A stretch of DNA of 64,000 nucleotides from an uncultured Lachnospiraceae bacterium. GTDB lineage: Bacteria; Bacillota; Clostridia; Lachnospirales; Lachnospiraceae. Location: assembly GCA_934343915.1 (NCBI GenBank), contig CAKRIL010000004.1, positions 33,225-97,224 on the forward strand, written 5' to 3'. This document shows, in pieces, positions 1 through 7,781 of this stretch (the stretch's first letter is position 1; each line of letters begins with the position of its first letter). The notes under the pieces were generated by a model. It did not search any database. It was not told the origin of the DNA and was given only the letters and a program-made list of their open reading frames with translations. The translations under genes were made by a program, and so were the position numbers.

Positions 1-1081
1 ATATATCATCACCGCTCACCGGAACAAGGCTGTCTATCGCAGTCTCGAAGGTGTACTTAAACCTCTCCGTCCCCGCGAACGATACAAGGCGCACGTCGTT
101 GTCGTCGTACATAAATATATTATCCTTCACAAAGGTGTATTCCTTGTAATTCGTCTCTATCATGCAGCTTCCAAGCTTACTGCCCTTTATGTCGTACACC
201 TCTATTCTGTAAGGATACCCCTGTTCGTGGCTGCGCAGCACAAGGCCTATGTACTGTGACGAATAAAAGACTCCGTGAAGCTCATCCTCATACACAATAT
301 CCGCAACAAGCTTAGGATACTGGGTTATGCTGTATATGCTGAGCTTCTCTGTCGCAGCGGCAATCGCCGTGTCCGCAGTCACAAACTGAACCATCGGTAT
401 AAGCATTCCGTCGTACTGGTCAAAGCCTCCCACAAGACGCTCCGCTTCATTCTTTCCAACCTCTCCGAAATTATAGAATATGACGCTTGTGTCAACATCA
501 TTCTCCTTAATTCCCGTATAGGCAACCATCAGCTTAACAGCGTCATCCGATATGCTTATATCAGTAGGAACTCCGTTGCCTCCCGCTGAGGTCTTGATTC
601 TGTATGCTTTTTCCCCGGTTGTGTCATACATATCAATATATTGGGTATTTCCGTCCTCAAGGATTGCTGCCACACAGCCGTTGGCTGCCACGCTTATTCC
701 GACAATCGGCAGTATCGTGTCCACTGACATTACCGCCCCCGACTTGTTAAAGACATACACCCACGAACCGCTGATTCCGGCTACGGCACAGTAATCGCCG
801 CGCACATCGAGCACTGGTATCTGCAGCTCATATGATGCATTCCACTGCGGAATATTATCGGAATTGTAATAAGCTATACCATCCTTGCTGTAACGCACGA
901 AGCCGTCGCCGAACTTGGCATATGACGCGCTCTTGCTGTCCGCCCTGTCCGTGGAGTTGAGTACCGTATACCCTGTATACACAGGATTCCGGTTCAGATA
1001 ACCATGTACAAAATATGCCGCTGCCACAGCCACAATAAGCAGTACGGTTACAGCTATCAAAACTTTAAATTTTTTTGACAT
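1..1081 (-). CDS. DUF5711-like membrane-anchored protein, C-terminus outside the window
   Basis: Reading the minus strand from the ATG at 1081 gives an open frame that runs off the left edge, about 360 residues. It begins with a short basic stretch (MSKKFK), then one hydrophobic segment at about residues 7-24 that would act as a membrane anchor. The rest is a series of short beta-rich stretches (for example SVIFYNFGEVG and YRIEVYDIKGSKLG) with the feel of a beta-propeller. It resembles the DUF5711 proteins of Lachnospiraceae, whose function is not established; that assignment is from memory of the family. An AGGATGG stretch lies just upstream of the ATG. The LysM gene ends 53 bases upstream on the same strand, so the two are probably co-transcribed and act at the envelope. 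Confidence 0.7.
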   Translation of the reverse strand, partial: MSKKFKVLIAVTVLLIVAVAAAYFVHGYLNRNPVYTGYTVLNSTDRADSKSASYAKFGDGFVRYSKDGIAYYNSDNIPQWNASYELQIPVLDVRGDYCAVAGISGSWVYVFNKSGAVMSVDTILPIVGISVAANGCVAAILEDGNTQYIDMYDTTGEKAYRIKTSAGGNGVPTDISISDDAVKLMVAYTGIKENDVDTSVIFYNFGEVGKNEAERLVGGFDQYDGMLIPMVQFVTADTAIAAATEKLSIYSITQYPKLVADIVYEDELHGVFYSSQYIGLVLRSHEQGYPYRIEVYDIKGSKLGSCMIETNYKEYTFVKDNIFMYDDNDVRLVSFAGTERFKYTFETAIDSLVPVSGDDI

Positions 1082-1134
1082 ATGACCATCCTAAAATGCA
1101 TGCGCTGCCGCGCAAATAATCATGAAAACAATAC

Positions 1135-2337
1135 TTACGGAAGAAGCAGCTCATCACCTATGTTGATTGAATTTCCTCCATCGGTAATTCCGTTAAGCTC
1201 AAGAAGCGCATTGAGCTTCTCTGTGTCATAGCTTCCGTATTCCTTAATGATAATACCTGACAATGTATCTCCGGACTGTACAACATATGTACGGTGCGAC
1301 GGTGTTGTTGTCTCAGGCTCCGTCGTCACCTGCTCGGTGGTAACCTCCTCGGTGGTAACCTCCTCGGTAGTTGTCTCCTCAGGTGTCTCAGGCTCAGAGG
1401 ACGGCTCCTCCGATGAAGGCTCAGTGTCAGATACACTCTCCTGCGTATCCGGTGCAGTGTCAACGTTGCCGCTCGCGTAATTAACGTCGAGTGTCTCATC
1501 CGGTGCTGCGGAAGGCGTTCCGTTCACCGGTACATTATCGCTCACATAATCTCCTCCGGTCTCAATCCCCGGTGTCTCGTTCTCTGAATGCTTCTCTGAC
1601 TGGAGCCTTGCAACTCCTGCCACAAGTACAAAAATAACTAAAATCGCACTGAGTGCATACATTATTGATAACTGCTGTCTTGCCTTTGGCTCATTCTTAT
1701 TCTCTCTCATAACCTGTCTGTACCTCTTCGTCACCATATCATCTGCTGCGGTAGGCTTCTTCTGCGGCTTTACCTCCGTCATGTATCTCTGCATCTGTTC
1801 ATTTTTATCAAAATATACTACATAGCCGTCAAGACTTTCAAGTCCCGAATCAAAGCAGCTGTACATCTCCTCCGTCTTTTCGGAAGGATTCACATATAAA
1901 AGTACCTTATATCTTCCTATGCTGTCAATGTGCGTCCTCTCAAGTGCCATATTCTTCTCAGGCTTTATCGTGGAGGACACAAGATACCATCCGACAATAT
2001 CCTTCCCTTCAAAATATGTATTGCGGTTCGTATTGACAAGCGGCCATGTCTCCTGTGTGAAGCTTACCTTGCCGTCATATACGGAGGCGTTCGTAATCTC
2101 CATCGCGCCGTATACGAAGGTGTAGGTCTCGCCGTCAATCTTCTTCTCCTCGCCGAGCAGAATTCCGACTCTTCCCTCCTCATCCTCATCAAGCGTAAGC
2201 TCTCTGACGAACGAAAACGCATAGTCCTCAATATATACTCTTTTATCTAAATCCACATCTCCAACCTGACGTATATTCTTAGGCAGTTCGTAATTGTTCT
2301 TCTTTTTTACTACATGCTCTTTCACTCTTAACCTCAT
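1135..2337 (-). CDS. Bitopic envelope protein: MPN-like cytoplasmic domain, membrane segment, LysM domain
   Basis: A 400-residue protein with three parts. Residues 32-185 form a globular N-terminal region. Residues 223-245 are one membrane segment (YALSAILVIFVLVAGV). Residues 250-345 are an acidic Thr/Glu/Ser linker with repeated EEVTTE units, and 348-400 is a LysM peptidoglycan-binding domain (YVVQSGDTLSGI ... INIGDELLLP). The order predicts a cytoplasmic N-terminus and a C-terminus held to the wall. The N-terminal region resembles MPN (JAB1/Mov34-type) folds: RVGILLGE at 56-63, IVGWYLVSS at 114-122 and LLYVNPSEKTEEM at 146-158. The metal-binding His and Asp of active MPN proteases are not seen, so it would be a non-catalytic scaffold. 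The ATG at 2337 has no clear ribosome site; an in-frame GTG at 2325 with GAGG before it is an alternative start. It probably shares a transcript with the next gene. Confidence 0.8.
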   Translation of the reverse strand: MRLRVKEHVVKKKNNYELPKNIRQVGDVDLDKRVYIEDYAFSFVRELTLDEDEEGRVGILLGEEKKIDGETYTFVYGAMEITNASVYDGKVSFTQETWPLVNTNRNTYFEGKDIVGWYLVSSTIKPEKNMALERTHIDSIGRYKVLLYVNPSEKTEEMYSCFDSGLESLDGYVVYFDKNEQMQRYMTEVKPQKKPTAADDMVTKRYRQVMRENKNEPKARQQLSIMYALSAILVIFVLVAGVARLQSEKHSENETPGIETGGDYVSDNVPVNGTPSAAPDETLDVNYASGNVDTAPDTQESVSDTEPSSEEPSSEPETPEETTTEEVTTEEVTTEQVTTEPETTTPSHRTYVVQSGDTLSGIIIKEYGSYDTEKLNALLELNGITDGGNSINIGDELLLP

Positions 2338-2531
2338 TTCTGCACCATATAAAGCTGTCCTTTTTACATATCCCGGTGCCGCATATGTTTTTGCATGAAC
2401 ACTAACAGTGTAACATTTTCTATCGGTATGTGCATCTTTTTTTTACGACTTTTTTAATGTTTTTTCGCAATAAATCCCTATCAAATTATCGTATGCGAAT
2501 AAAGCTGTCCTTTTTTACATATAATTCGTGT

Positions 2532-3185
2532 ATGAAAACTTTGACTGAAAATTATTATTTTGACACCGCAATGCGCGGCGCAGCCTGTAAAATAGGGGTT
2601 CAGCTCACTGAGCTTTTGTTAAAATCCGACAAATCCCTCGAGGATGTTGTCATCGTCTGTATCGGCACCGACCGCTCTACGGGCGACAGCCTCGGTCCCA
2701 TTGTCGGCTATAAGCTGTTAAACAGGATTATTTCCGGCAGCCGTCGACGCGGCGGAAACGGAATAACCGTGTACGGAACGCTCGACTCCCCCGTACACGC
2801 CATCAATCTTGAACATGTGCTCTCCGACATAGACCGCAGGCACAATAAGCCGTTCTGCATTGCCGTTGACGCATCGCTCGGCACGAAAAACCATATCGGC
2901 TTCGCAACCGTCGGAACAGGCCCGTTAAAGCCGGGGCTCGGAGTCAACAAGCAGCTCCCGGATGTAGGCGACCTTCATATCACCGGAATAGTGAATGTGT
3001 CAGGCACGAATGACCCGATGCTTTTACAGACAACCCGCCTGTGTACCGTCATGAACCTCGCTGACGCAATCTCGGGCGGTCTGATGTACTGCCTTGACCC
3101 GCTTCACTCAAGCCTGAAGCCTCATATCTCCATTTTTAATCCAGTTAAGCTTGCGCATTACTTCACTGACAGACAGACTGATTAG
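2532..3185 (+). CDS. yyaC: YyaC family sporulation-associated protein (GPR-like peptidase fold)
   Basis: The 217-residue product matches YyaC, a forespore-expressed Firmicutes protein related to the GPR spore protease. Recognisable blocks are VVIVCIGTDRSTGDSLGP, VHAINLEHVL, CIAVDASLG, TVGTGPLKPGLGVNK and the C-terminal NLADAISGGL. The two Asp residues in the DRSTGD and VDAS blocks fit the acidic site of the family. The open frame extends upstream, but the conserved part and the usual length of about 205 residues favour the ATG at 2532. No strong ribosome site precedes it. The 3' end overlaps the convergent permease gene by 78 bases. A 22-base sequence (AUAAAGCTGTCC followed by T-rich sequence and ACATAT) occurs twice upstream, near 2349 and 2499. 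Confidence 0.85.
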   Translation: MKTLTENYYFDTAMRGAACKIGVQLTELLLKSDKSLEDVVIVCIGTDRSTGDSLGPIVGYKLLNRIISGSRRRGGNGITVYGTLDSPVHAINLEHVLSDIDRRHNKPFCIAVDASLGTKNHIGFATVGTGPLKPGLGVNKQLPDVGDLHITGIVNVSGTNDPMLLQTTRLCTVMNLADAISGGLMYCLDPLHSSLKPHISIFNPVKLAHYFTDRQTD

Positions 3186-4136
3186 TCCCGGAAGCAGAAA
3201 GTGCATAAGCACCATCTCTATTATCACAATAGGTCCCGGAGTTGACGGAACCATGGAATGCCATGTTGAGAACTGTCCTATAAGTATAAGTGAACCCGCT
3301 CCTGCTCCTGCTGCCGAATTGCTCATATGTAAAAGAGCACTTCCGACAGGTCCGAGTATGGCTGCAGCTATTATGGATGGAATCCATATAAGCGGCTTTC
3401 TTATAATATTAGGAAACTCAAGCATCGACGTTCCCATTCCAACCGCAAGCATTCCTCCTATCTTGTTGTCGCGGTATCCGGCTACGGCAAATCCAACCAT
3501 GCTGCAGCACACTCCTATCGTAGCTGCACCTGCTGCCACGCCGGACAGGCCAAGAGATACCGCTATCGCTATAACATTGACCGGCATTGCCGCAAACAAG
3601 GAAAAAAGCACTGCAACAATGATTCCTCCGACAATCGGCGACTGTGCAACATTATAGCTTGCAAGGCTTCCGAGCCAGTATACGAACCTCGTGATATATG
3701 GTCCAACAAAATATCCCACAAGTGCTCCCGCAAATATGGACAAAATCGGTGTGACAAGTATACTGAAGCTTGTCTTTCCCGATATAAGCATTCCGACCTG
3801 AATGGCAATATACGCTGCTATGAACGCTCCGAGAGGCTCACCGACAGCTCCAAGTGCCACCGCCGTCACACTGTGAAATGCTCCGAGCATTCCCGCTATC
3901 GCAGCCGACACCGTGACAAGCGAATCCGCATTGCACTTCGCCGCAACGCCCACACCTATTCCTGCTCCGGTGAGAGTCTTCGCTACATTGCCTATTGCCA
4001 TAAGCTGCGCTCCCGCATTGCCTCCAATCCATATTCCGAGCTGTGTGAAGGCAGTTCCGAGTATGAGCGTGGCGAACACCCCAAGCGTCATTCCCGTGAA
4101 GCCATCGACAAATATATTATTAAAAATCTTCTTCAT
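3108..4136 (-). CDS. PTS EIIC-type membrane permease (PTS_EIIC_2 family)
   Basis: The 342-residue product is a polytopic membrane protein with about ten hydrophobic segments and Gly-rich loops (GNAGAQLMAIGNVAKTLTGAGIGVGVAAK). It resembles the PTS_EIIC_2 family, which is related to the sugar-translocating EIIC subunits of phosphotransferase systems. No EIIA or EIIB phosphocarrier gene is adjacent, so the substrate and even PTS dependence are unknown. Of two in-frame ATGs, 4136 is chosen because GGGGGA lies six bases before it, whereas it nearly touches the ATG at 4142. The gene converges on yyaC and their coding ends overlap. Confidence 0.8.
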   Translation of the reverse strand: MKKIFNNIFVDGFTGMTLGVFATLILGTAFTQLGIWIGGNAGAQLMAIGNVAKTLTGAGIGVGVAAKCNADSLVTVSAAIAGMLGAFHSVTAVALGAVGEPLGAFIAAYIAIQVGMLISGKTSFSILVTPILSIFAGALVGYFVGPYITRFVYWLGSLASYNVAQSPIVGGIIVAVLFSLFAAMPVNVIAIAVSLGLSGVAAGAATIGVCCSMVGFAVAGYRDNKIGGMLAVGMGTSMLEFPNIIRKPLIWIPSIIAAAILGPVGSALLHMSNSAAGAGAGSLILIGQFSTWHSMVPSTPGPIVIIEMVLMHFLLPGLISLSVSEVMRKLNWIKNGDMRLQA

Positions 4137-4331
4137 AACCATTCCCCCGTGCTGTTAGATCTTGCGCTCATTATATCATAAATCACGCCCCCAGTTCAAC
4201 AAAATAACGTCACCTCAATACTGCTATTTAATGGCAGCTTCAGAATAATGCAATTATTTTTTTTCGAAAGGTATATGCACTCCGCGGATTTGAGGTTATA
4301 ATAAGCGTAGCAATCTGCAAGGAGGACTCAC

Positions 4332-4601
4332 ATGTTTCGTTTATGGGCAAAGGAATTTAAGGACAATCATCTTATGCGTGATATGGTAGTATGCAATGAC
4401 GCAGCGGATATCAATAGAACCAGGAAGGTGTTCGACGCGCTCGACAAGGTATGCCACGCCTTCGACCTTCAGACCCCTATATGGCTTGATATAAATATTA
4501 ATGACTTTAAGAAGCACAGCAAGACACGATTTACGCAGGACAGCTTCGTGGAGCATATCGACTTCGACTTTCTCGAGATTCATGTAATTGAGGAGGACTA
4601 G
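4332..4601 (+). CDS. Small conserved-looking cytoplasmic protein of unknown function
   Basis: The 89-residue product is soluble and mixed alpha/beta in character (VVCNDAADINRTRKVFDALDKVCHAFDLQTPIWLD), with no membrane segment or signal peptide. AAGGAGGA lies eight bases before the ATG, and a TATAAT stands at 4297-4302. I do not recognise a named family, although similar short proteins seem common in Lachnospiraceae. Its stop codon lies six bases before the start of the permease gene, so the two are probably translationally coupled and may be functionally linked. Confidence 0.75.
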   Translation: MFRLWAKEFKDNHLMRDMVVCNDAADINRTRKVFDALDKVCHAFDLQTPIWLDININDFKKHSKTRFTQDSFVEHIDFDFLEIHVIEED

Positions 4602-4607
4602 CCGTTA

Positions 4608-5729
4608 ATGAGAACCGCCATGAAATCATTTATCTCATTTATAAAAAAAGAAGCTGTCCTGTCGGCGGCGGCATTTCTTGCGGTGCTGTCCGCTTTTTTT
4701 GTAAGACCGGATGCTGAATATGTCGGATACATAGATTACAGGGTGCTTGCACTGCTGTTCTGCCTTATGCTTGTAGTCGCAGCATTCAAGGATGTCGGTA
4801 TGTTCTCTGCACTCGGCGCGCGCATGCTTAAGCACGCGCACAGCACACGCAGTCTTTCGATGATTCTCGTGTTCCTGTGTTTTTTCAGCTCGATGTTCAT
4901 AACCAATGACGTTGCTCTTATAACCTTCGTTCCATTTGCCGTTATGATGCTCTCGCTCACGGGACAGACGAAGCTTATGATTCCGGTCATAACGCTTCAG
5001 ACCATTGCAGCCAATCTCGGAAGCATGCTTACCCCGGTAGGCAACCCACAGAATCTCTATCTGTATTCCACATATCATATACCTATTCAGAGATTCCTGT
5101 TGCTGATGCTTCCGCTGTCTGCGGTATCGGCAATTATGTTAGTCATTGCCGTCCTGCTGCTTAAAAATATTCCGCTGGACACAGACACCGTACCTAAGGA
5201 CGCACATATATCCGGAGGCTTCCGTGCCGTAATATATATACTTTTGTTTCTTGTCTGTATCGCCTGTGTCGTACATGTCATCGACTACCCGATTATGCTT
5301 GCCATCGTTGTCATCACAATGCTTGTATGCAATCACAGACTGTTCAAGAATGTGGATTATTACCTGCTTCTTACATTTGTATGCTTTTTTATTTTTATAG
5401 GAAACATGGAACGCATTCCCGCAGTGTCCGACATTATGAGCCGGCTTATCACTGGACGCGAGGCACTTCTCGGTATAGTATTTTCGCAGATTATAAGCAA
5501 CGTTCCTGCGGCCATCCTTCTGTCAGGCTTCACATCGAATTATGTGTCTCTCCTGTACGGAGTCAATATCGGCGGTCTCGGAACACTTATCGCATCCCTT
5601 GCAAGCATAATCTCCTATCGCGGATACTGCGCATCCGAGAGTGCTGACAAAGGTCGGTACATACTTATATTCACGATGTACAACCTGATTTTTCTTGCGG
5701 TGCTGTCGGTTACATGCAGCTTTTTGTAG
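4608..5729 (+). CDS. SLC13/CitM-ArsB superfamily permease
   Basis: The 373-residue product is an integral membrane protein with about ten to eleven segments. The hallmark region FSSMFITNDVALITFVPF followed by NLGSMLTPVGNPQNLYLY is the NDV and GNPxN type signature of the citrate-transporter-like / ArsB / SLC13 fold. It would export or import an anion (dicarboxylate, citrate or arsenite-like); the substrate cannot be told from sequence. A second pseudo-symmetric half ends in SNVPAAILLSGF. GAGGAGG lies at the end of the upstream small gene, 11 bases before this ATG. An in-frame ATG at 4620 is an alternative start. A strong terminator follows. Confidence 0.82.
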   Translation: MRTAMKSFISFIKKEAVLSAAAFLAVLSAFFVRPDAEYVGYIDYRVLALLFCLMLVVAAFKDVGMFSALGARMLKHAHSTRSLSMILVFLCFFSSMFITNDVALITFVPFAVMMLSLTGQTKLMIPVITLQTIAANLGSMLTPVGNPQNLYLYSTYHIPIQRFLLLMLPLSAVSAIMLVIAVLLLKNIPLDTDTVPKDAHISGGFRAVIYILLFLVCIACVVHVIDYPIMLAIVVITMLVCNHRLFKNVDYYLLLTFVCFFIFIGNMERIPAVSDIMSRLITGREALLGIVFSQIISNVPAAILLSGFTSNYVSLLYGVNIGGLGTLIASLASIISYRGYCASESADKGRYILIFTMYNLIFLAVLSVTCSFL

Positions 5730-5759
5730 CCGTCCCACAACTGAATATACTTCTGAAAG

Positions 5760-5796
5760 GTCATCTGCAAAGCATGTCGGCAGATGGCTTTTTTTG
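5760..5796 (+). terminator. Rho-independent terminator after the SLC13-type permease
   Basis: GTCATCTGC at 5760-5768 pairs with GCAGATGGC at 5780-5788 with one G-T wobble. A run of eight T follows immediately. It is placed 30 bases after the permease stop codon. Confidence 0.85.
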
Positions 5797-5906
5797 TCGA
5801 ACGAATCATAGCGTGCAGCGCAAAAGCATATGCTACACTTGAGATGTATAGAGGAGCATGTGTTATACACATGTGAGAGGGAGTAATTAATGGGAGGAGG
5901 TTATCT

Positions 5907-6275
5907 ATGAAGCTTCATCATCCAAGAGAGAAAGAGAACGCGGGTATAAGCGGAGCCTATGTTCAGGCGAAAATAATACGCAAGGAAGATAAGAAAATCT
6001 ATCTACGGATATGGAACAGCGGGACAGAACCGGCATACAATGTCAACTTCTATATACCGAAGGGGCATCGCATATGCATACTAAGAAGCCGTCTTGACTA
6101 TCACGTATTGAATCCGGGACAGGCCTTCGACGAATATGCGGTTGCAGATGAAAAACTTCTTAAAGATGTTGAAATCGTGACATACTGGGAAGATGAAAGC
6201 AAATGTATATATTCGATGGAACAGACGGAAACAGCAAAAAATATTTTAAAAAAAATGTGCGTCTGTCATGCATGA
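5907..6275 (+). CDS. Small protein of unknown function, predicted beta-sandwich
   Basis: The 122-residue product has no membrane segment. The central region (IYLRIWNSGTEPAYNVNFYIP ... VLNPGQAFDEYAVADEKLLKDVEIVTYWEDES) alternates beta strands like an immunoglobulin-like or CARDB-type fold. NSGTEPAYNV is the sort of turn found in domains that describe 'a relation of one strand to the next'. No family is assigned. GGGAGGAGG lies seven bases before the ATG. It stands between two terminators with the short gene at 6354, which could share its transcript. Confidence 0.65.
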   Translation: MKLHHPREKENAGISGAYVQAKIIRKEDKKIYLRIWNSGTEPAYNVNFYIPKGHRICILRSRLDYHVLNPGQAFDEYAVADEKLLKDVEIVTYWEDESKCIYSMEQTETAKNILKKMCVCHA

Positions 6276-6353
6276 TTAAGCTCATAGTGTACATAATATT
6301 GACGTGGCGGAGCGGCAACTCTCCCGCAATAAATATGAGAAGTGAGGTTAATT

Positions 6354-6521
6354 ATGAGCGAAAATTACAGTGAACAGAACAAGTCCTATAATTACGGTGG
6401 AGAGCAGAGTAAGTCCTCGAACAAGAATCAGAATAAGTCCGAGAACAAGAACCAGAATAAGTCTACCAACAAGAATGAGAATAAGTCAGAGAATTGTCAT
6501 GACGGCGGACAGAGCAAGTAA
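6354..6521 (+). CDS. 55-residue Asn/Lys/Ser-rich low-complexity protein
   Basis: A short open frame with GAGGT seven bases before its ATG. The product is built of a repeated NKNQNKSE-type unit (NKNQNKSENKNQNKSTNKNE) and ends in NCHDGGQSK. It is highly hydrophilic, with no hydrophobic core, and is probably unstructured in solution. Short Asn/Gln/Lys-rich proteins of Clostridia are sometimes spore-associated, but nothing here proves that. A clear terminator begins 40 bases after the stop codon, which supports a real, separately expressed gene. Confidence 0.6.
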   Translation: MSENYSEQNKSYNYGGEQSKSSNKNQNKSENKNQNKSTNKNENKSENCHDGGQSK

Positions 6522-6561
6522 TAGCTGCCTGTCAGCAGCGTAACATAAGCCGCATGATACC

Positions 6562-6596
6562 AAAACAGGGTATGTTTCAGAAGCATACCCTGTTTT
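6562..6596 (+). terminator. Strong terminator between convergent genes
   Basis: AAAACAGGGTATG at 6562-6574 pairs perfectly with CATACCCTGTTTT at 6584-6596 around a nine-base loop. It is symmetric enough to serve both the small + strand gene and the minus-strand CDF gene ending at 6608. Confidence 0.85.
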
Positions 6597-6607
6597 CCCG
6601 TCTTATT

Positions 6608-7765
6608 CTACCTGACGTAAGCCCGGTCTATATCAACTATGACACGATACCTCTCATCAAGCTCTGTCGCAGCCTGTTGTATCTTTTCGATGAGCTCTTC
6701 CTTCGTTCCCTTATATCCATACGGCACAACCACATCAAAAATAAGATTGATACGCTCTTTTCCGCTGACCATGCGGAAATCGTGGATGGATAATGACGGG
6801 TCAATATTGAATATCTTCTCGTTCATACACGCCTTAATATGCTTAAGCTCACCATTGTTCCTGTCAATCGGATCCATATGTATCACGGCCTCGCAGCCAA
6901 GGCTGCCCTTAAGCTCACGTTCAATATTGTCTATCTCCTCATGGAGCTCGAATATATCTCCGTCCCCCGGAACCTCAGCATGAAGCGAAATCATGACACG
7001 CCCCGGTCCATAGTCATGCACAACCAAATCATGTATCCCCAGTACATGCGGATGTGCCATGACCGTATCCTCTATCTTATGGACAAAGCTCTCATCCGGA
7101 GCCTTTCCAAGCAGCGGACTGATTGTGTCCTTCGCTGCACCGTAACCTGCATACAATATAAAGCACGCCACCACAACACCGCATATTCCGTCGATGTTGA
7201 TATCGAAAAATCTGCACAGCAGAACCGATATAAGTACCACCGTTGTCGTTACCGTATCGCTCAGACTGTCAATCGCCGTTGCCTTCATCGCCGCGGAATC
7301 AATTTTATTGCCGATACGTCTGTTATATATGCACATATACATCTTAATGCTGATTGACGCAAGCAGCACTATTATAGCTGCAATGCTTGTATCAACAGCC
7401 TCCGGCTTAATAATTTTAATTATAGATGAATGCCCCAGCTCAAGACCCATAACAATTATAATTACCGATACCACAAATCCGGATATGTACTCGAATCTTC
7501 CATGACCGAACGGATGCTCAAGGTCAGGCTTCTTTCCCGCAAATCTGAAGCCCACAAGCGTTATGAATGACGAACCCGCATCCGACAGATTGTTGAAGGC
7601 ATCCGCCGTAATCGCTATTGAGCCGCTTATAACTCCGACGGTATATTTTCCTGCAAAAAGAAGGATATTGAGGACAATTCCCAGTATACTGCATAGGCTT
7701 CCATATGCTTTTCTTATATCCCCTTCCCCATCCTTTATAAATATCCTTGATAATAAAGTAACCAT
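6608..7765 (-). CDS. Cation diffusion facilitator (CDF) family metal efflux transporter
   Basis: The 385-residue product has the CDF layout: about six membrane segments in residues 20-215, then a cytoplasmic ferredoxin-like C-terminal domain. Metal-site motifs are visible: ADAFNNLSDAGSS at 54-66 (Asp55 and Asp62), HPFGHGR at 84-90, and TAIDSLSDTVT in the fifth segment. Proteins of this family expel divalent metals such as Zn, Mn, Fe or Co in exchange for protons. The Asp-rich sites leave Mn, Fe or Zn possible. A further region of about 75 residues after the usual C-terminal domain resembles a second ferredoxin-like repeat (GKERINLIFDVVVPYGY). The gene starts 16 bases after the upstream sensor-like gene, suggesting an operon. 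Confidence 0.92.
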   Translation of the reverse strand: MVTLLSRIFIKDGEGDIRKAYGSLCSILGIVLNILLFAGKYTVGVISGSIAITADAFNNLSDAGSSFITLVGFRFAGKKPDLEHPFGHGRFEYISGFVVSVIIIVMGLELGHSSIIKIIKPEAVDTSIAAIIVLLASISIKMYMCIYNRRIGNKIDSAAMKATAIDSLSDTVTTTVVLISVLLCRFFDINIDGICGVVVACFILYAGYGAAKDTISPLLGKAPDESFVHKIEDTVMAHPHVLGIHDLVVHDYGPGRVMISLHAEVPGDGDIFELHEEIDNIERELKGSLGCEAVIHMDPIDRNNGELKHIKACMNEKIFNIDPSLSIHDFRMVSGKERINLIFDVVVPYGYKGTKEELIEKIQQAATELDERYRVIVDIDRAYVR

Positions 7766-7781
7766 GCTTCACCCCAAATAT

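Noticed and set aside
275..794. Plus-strand open frames near the left edge
   Set aside because: They are antisense to the partial DUF5711-like gene, which gives a coherent protein.
1247..1480. Val/Ser-rich open frame on the plus strand
   Set aside because: It is the mirror of the Thr/Glu-rich linker of the LysM protein.
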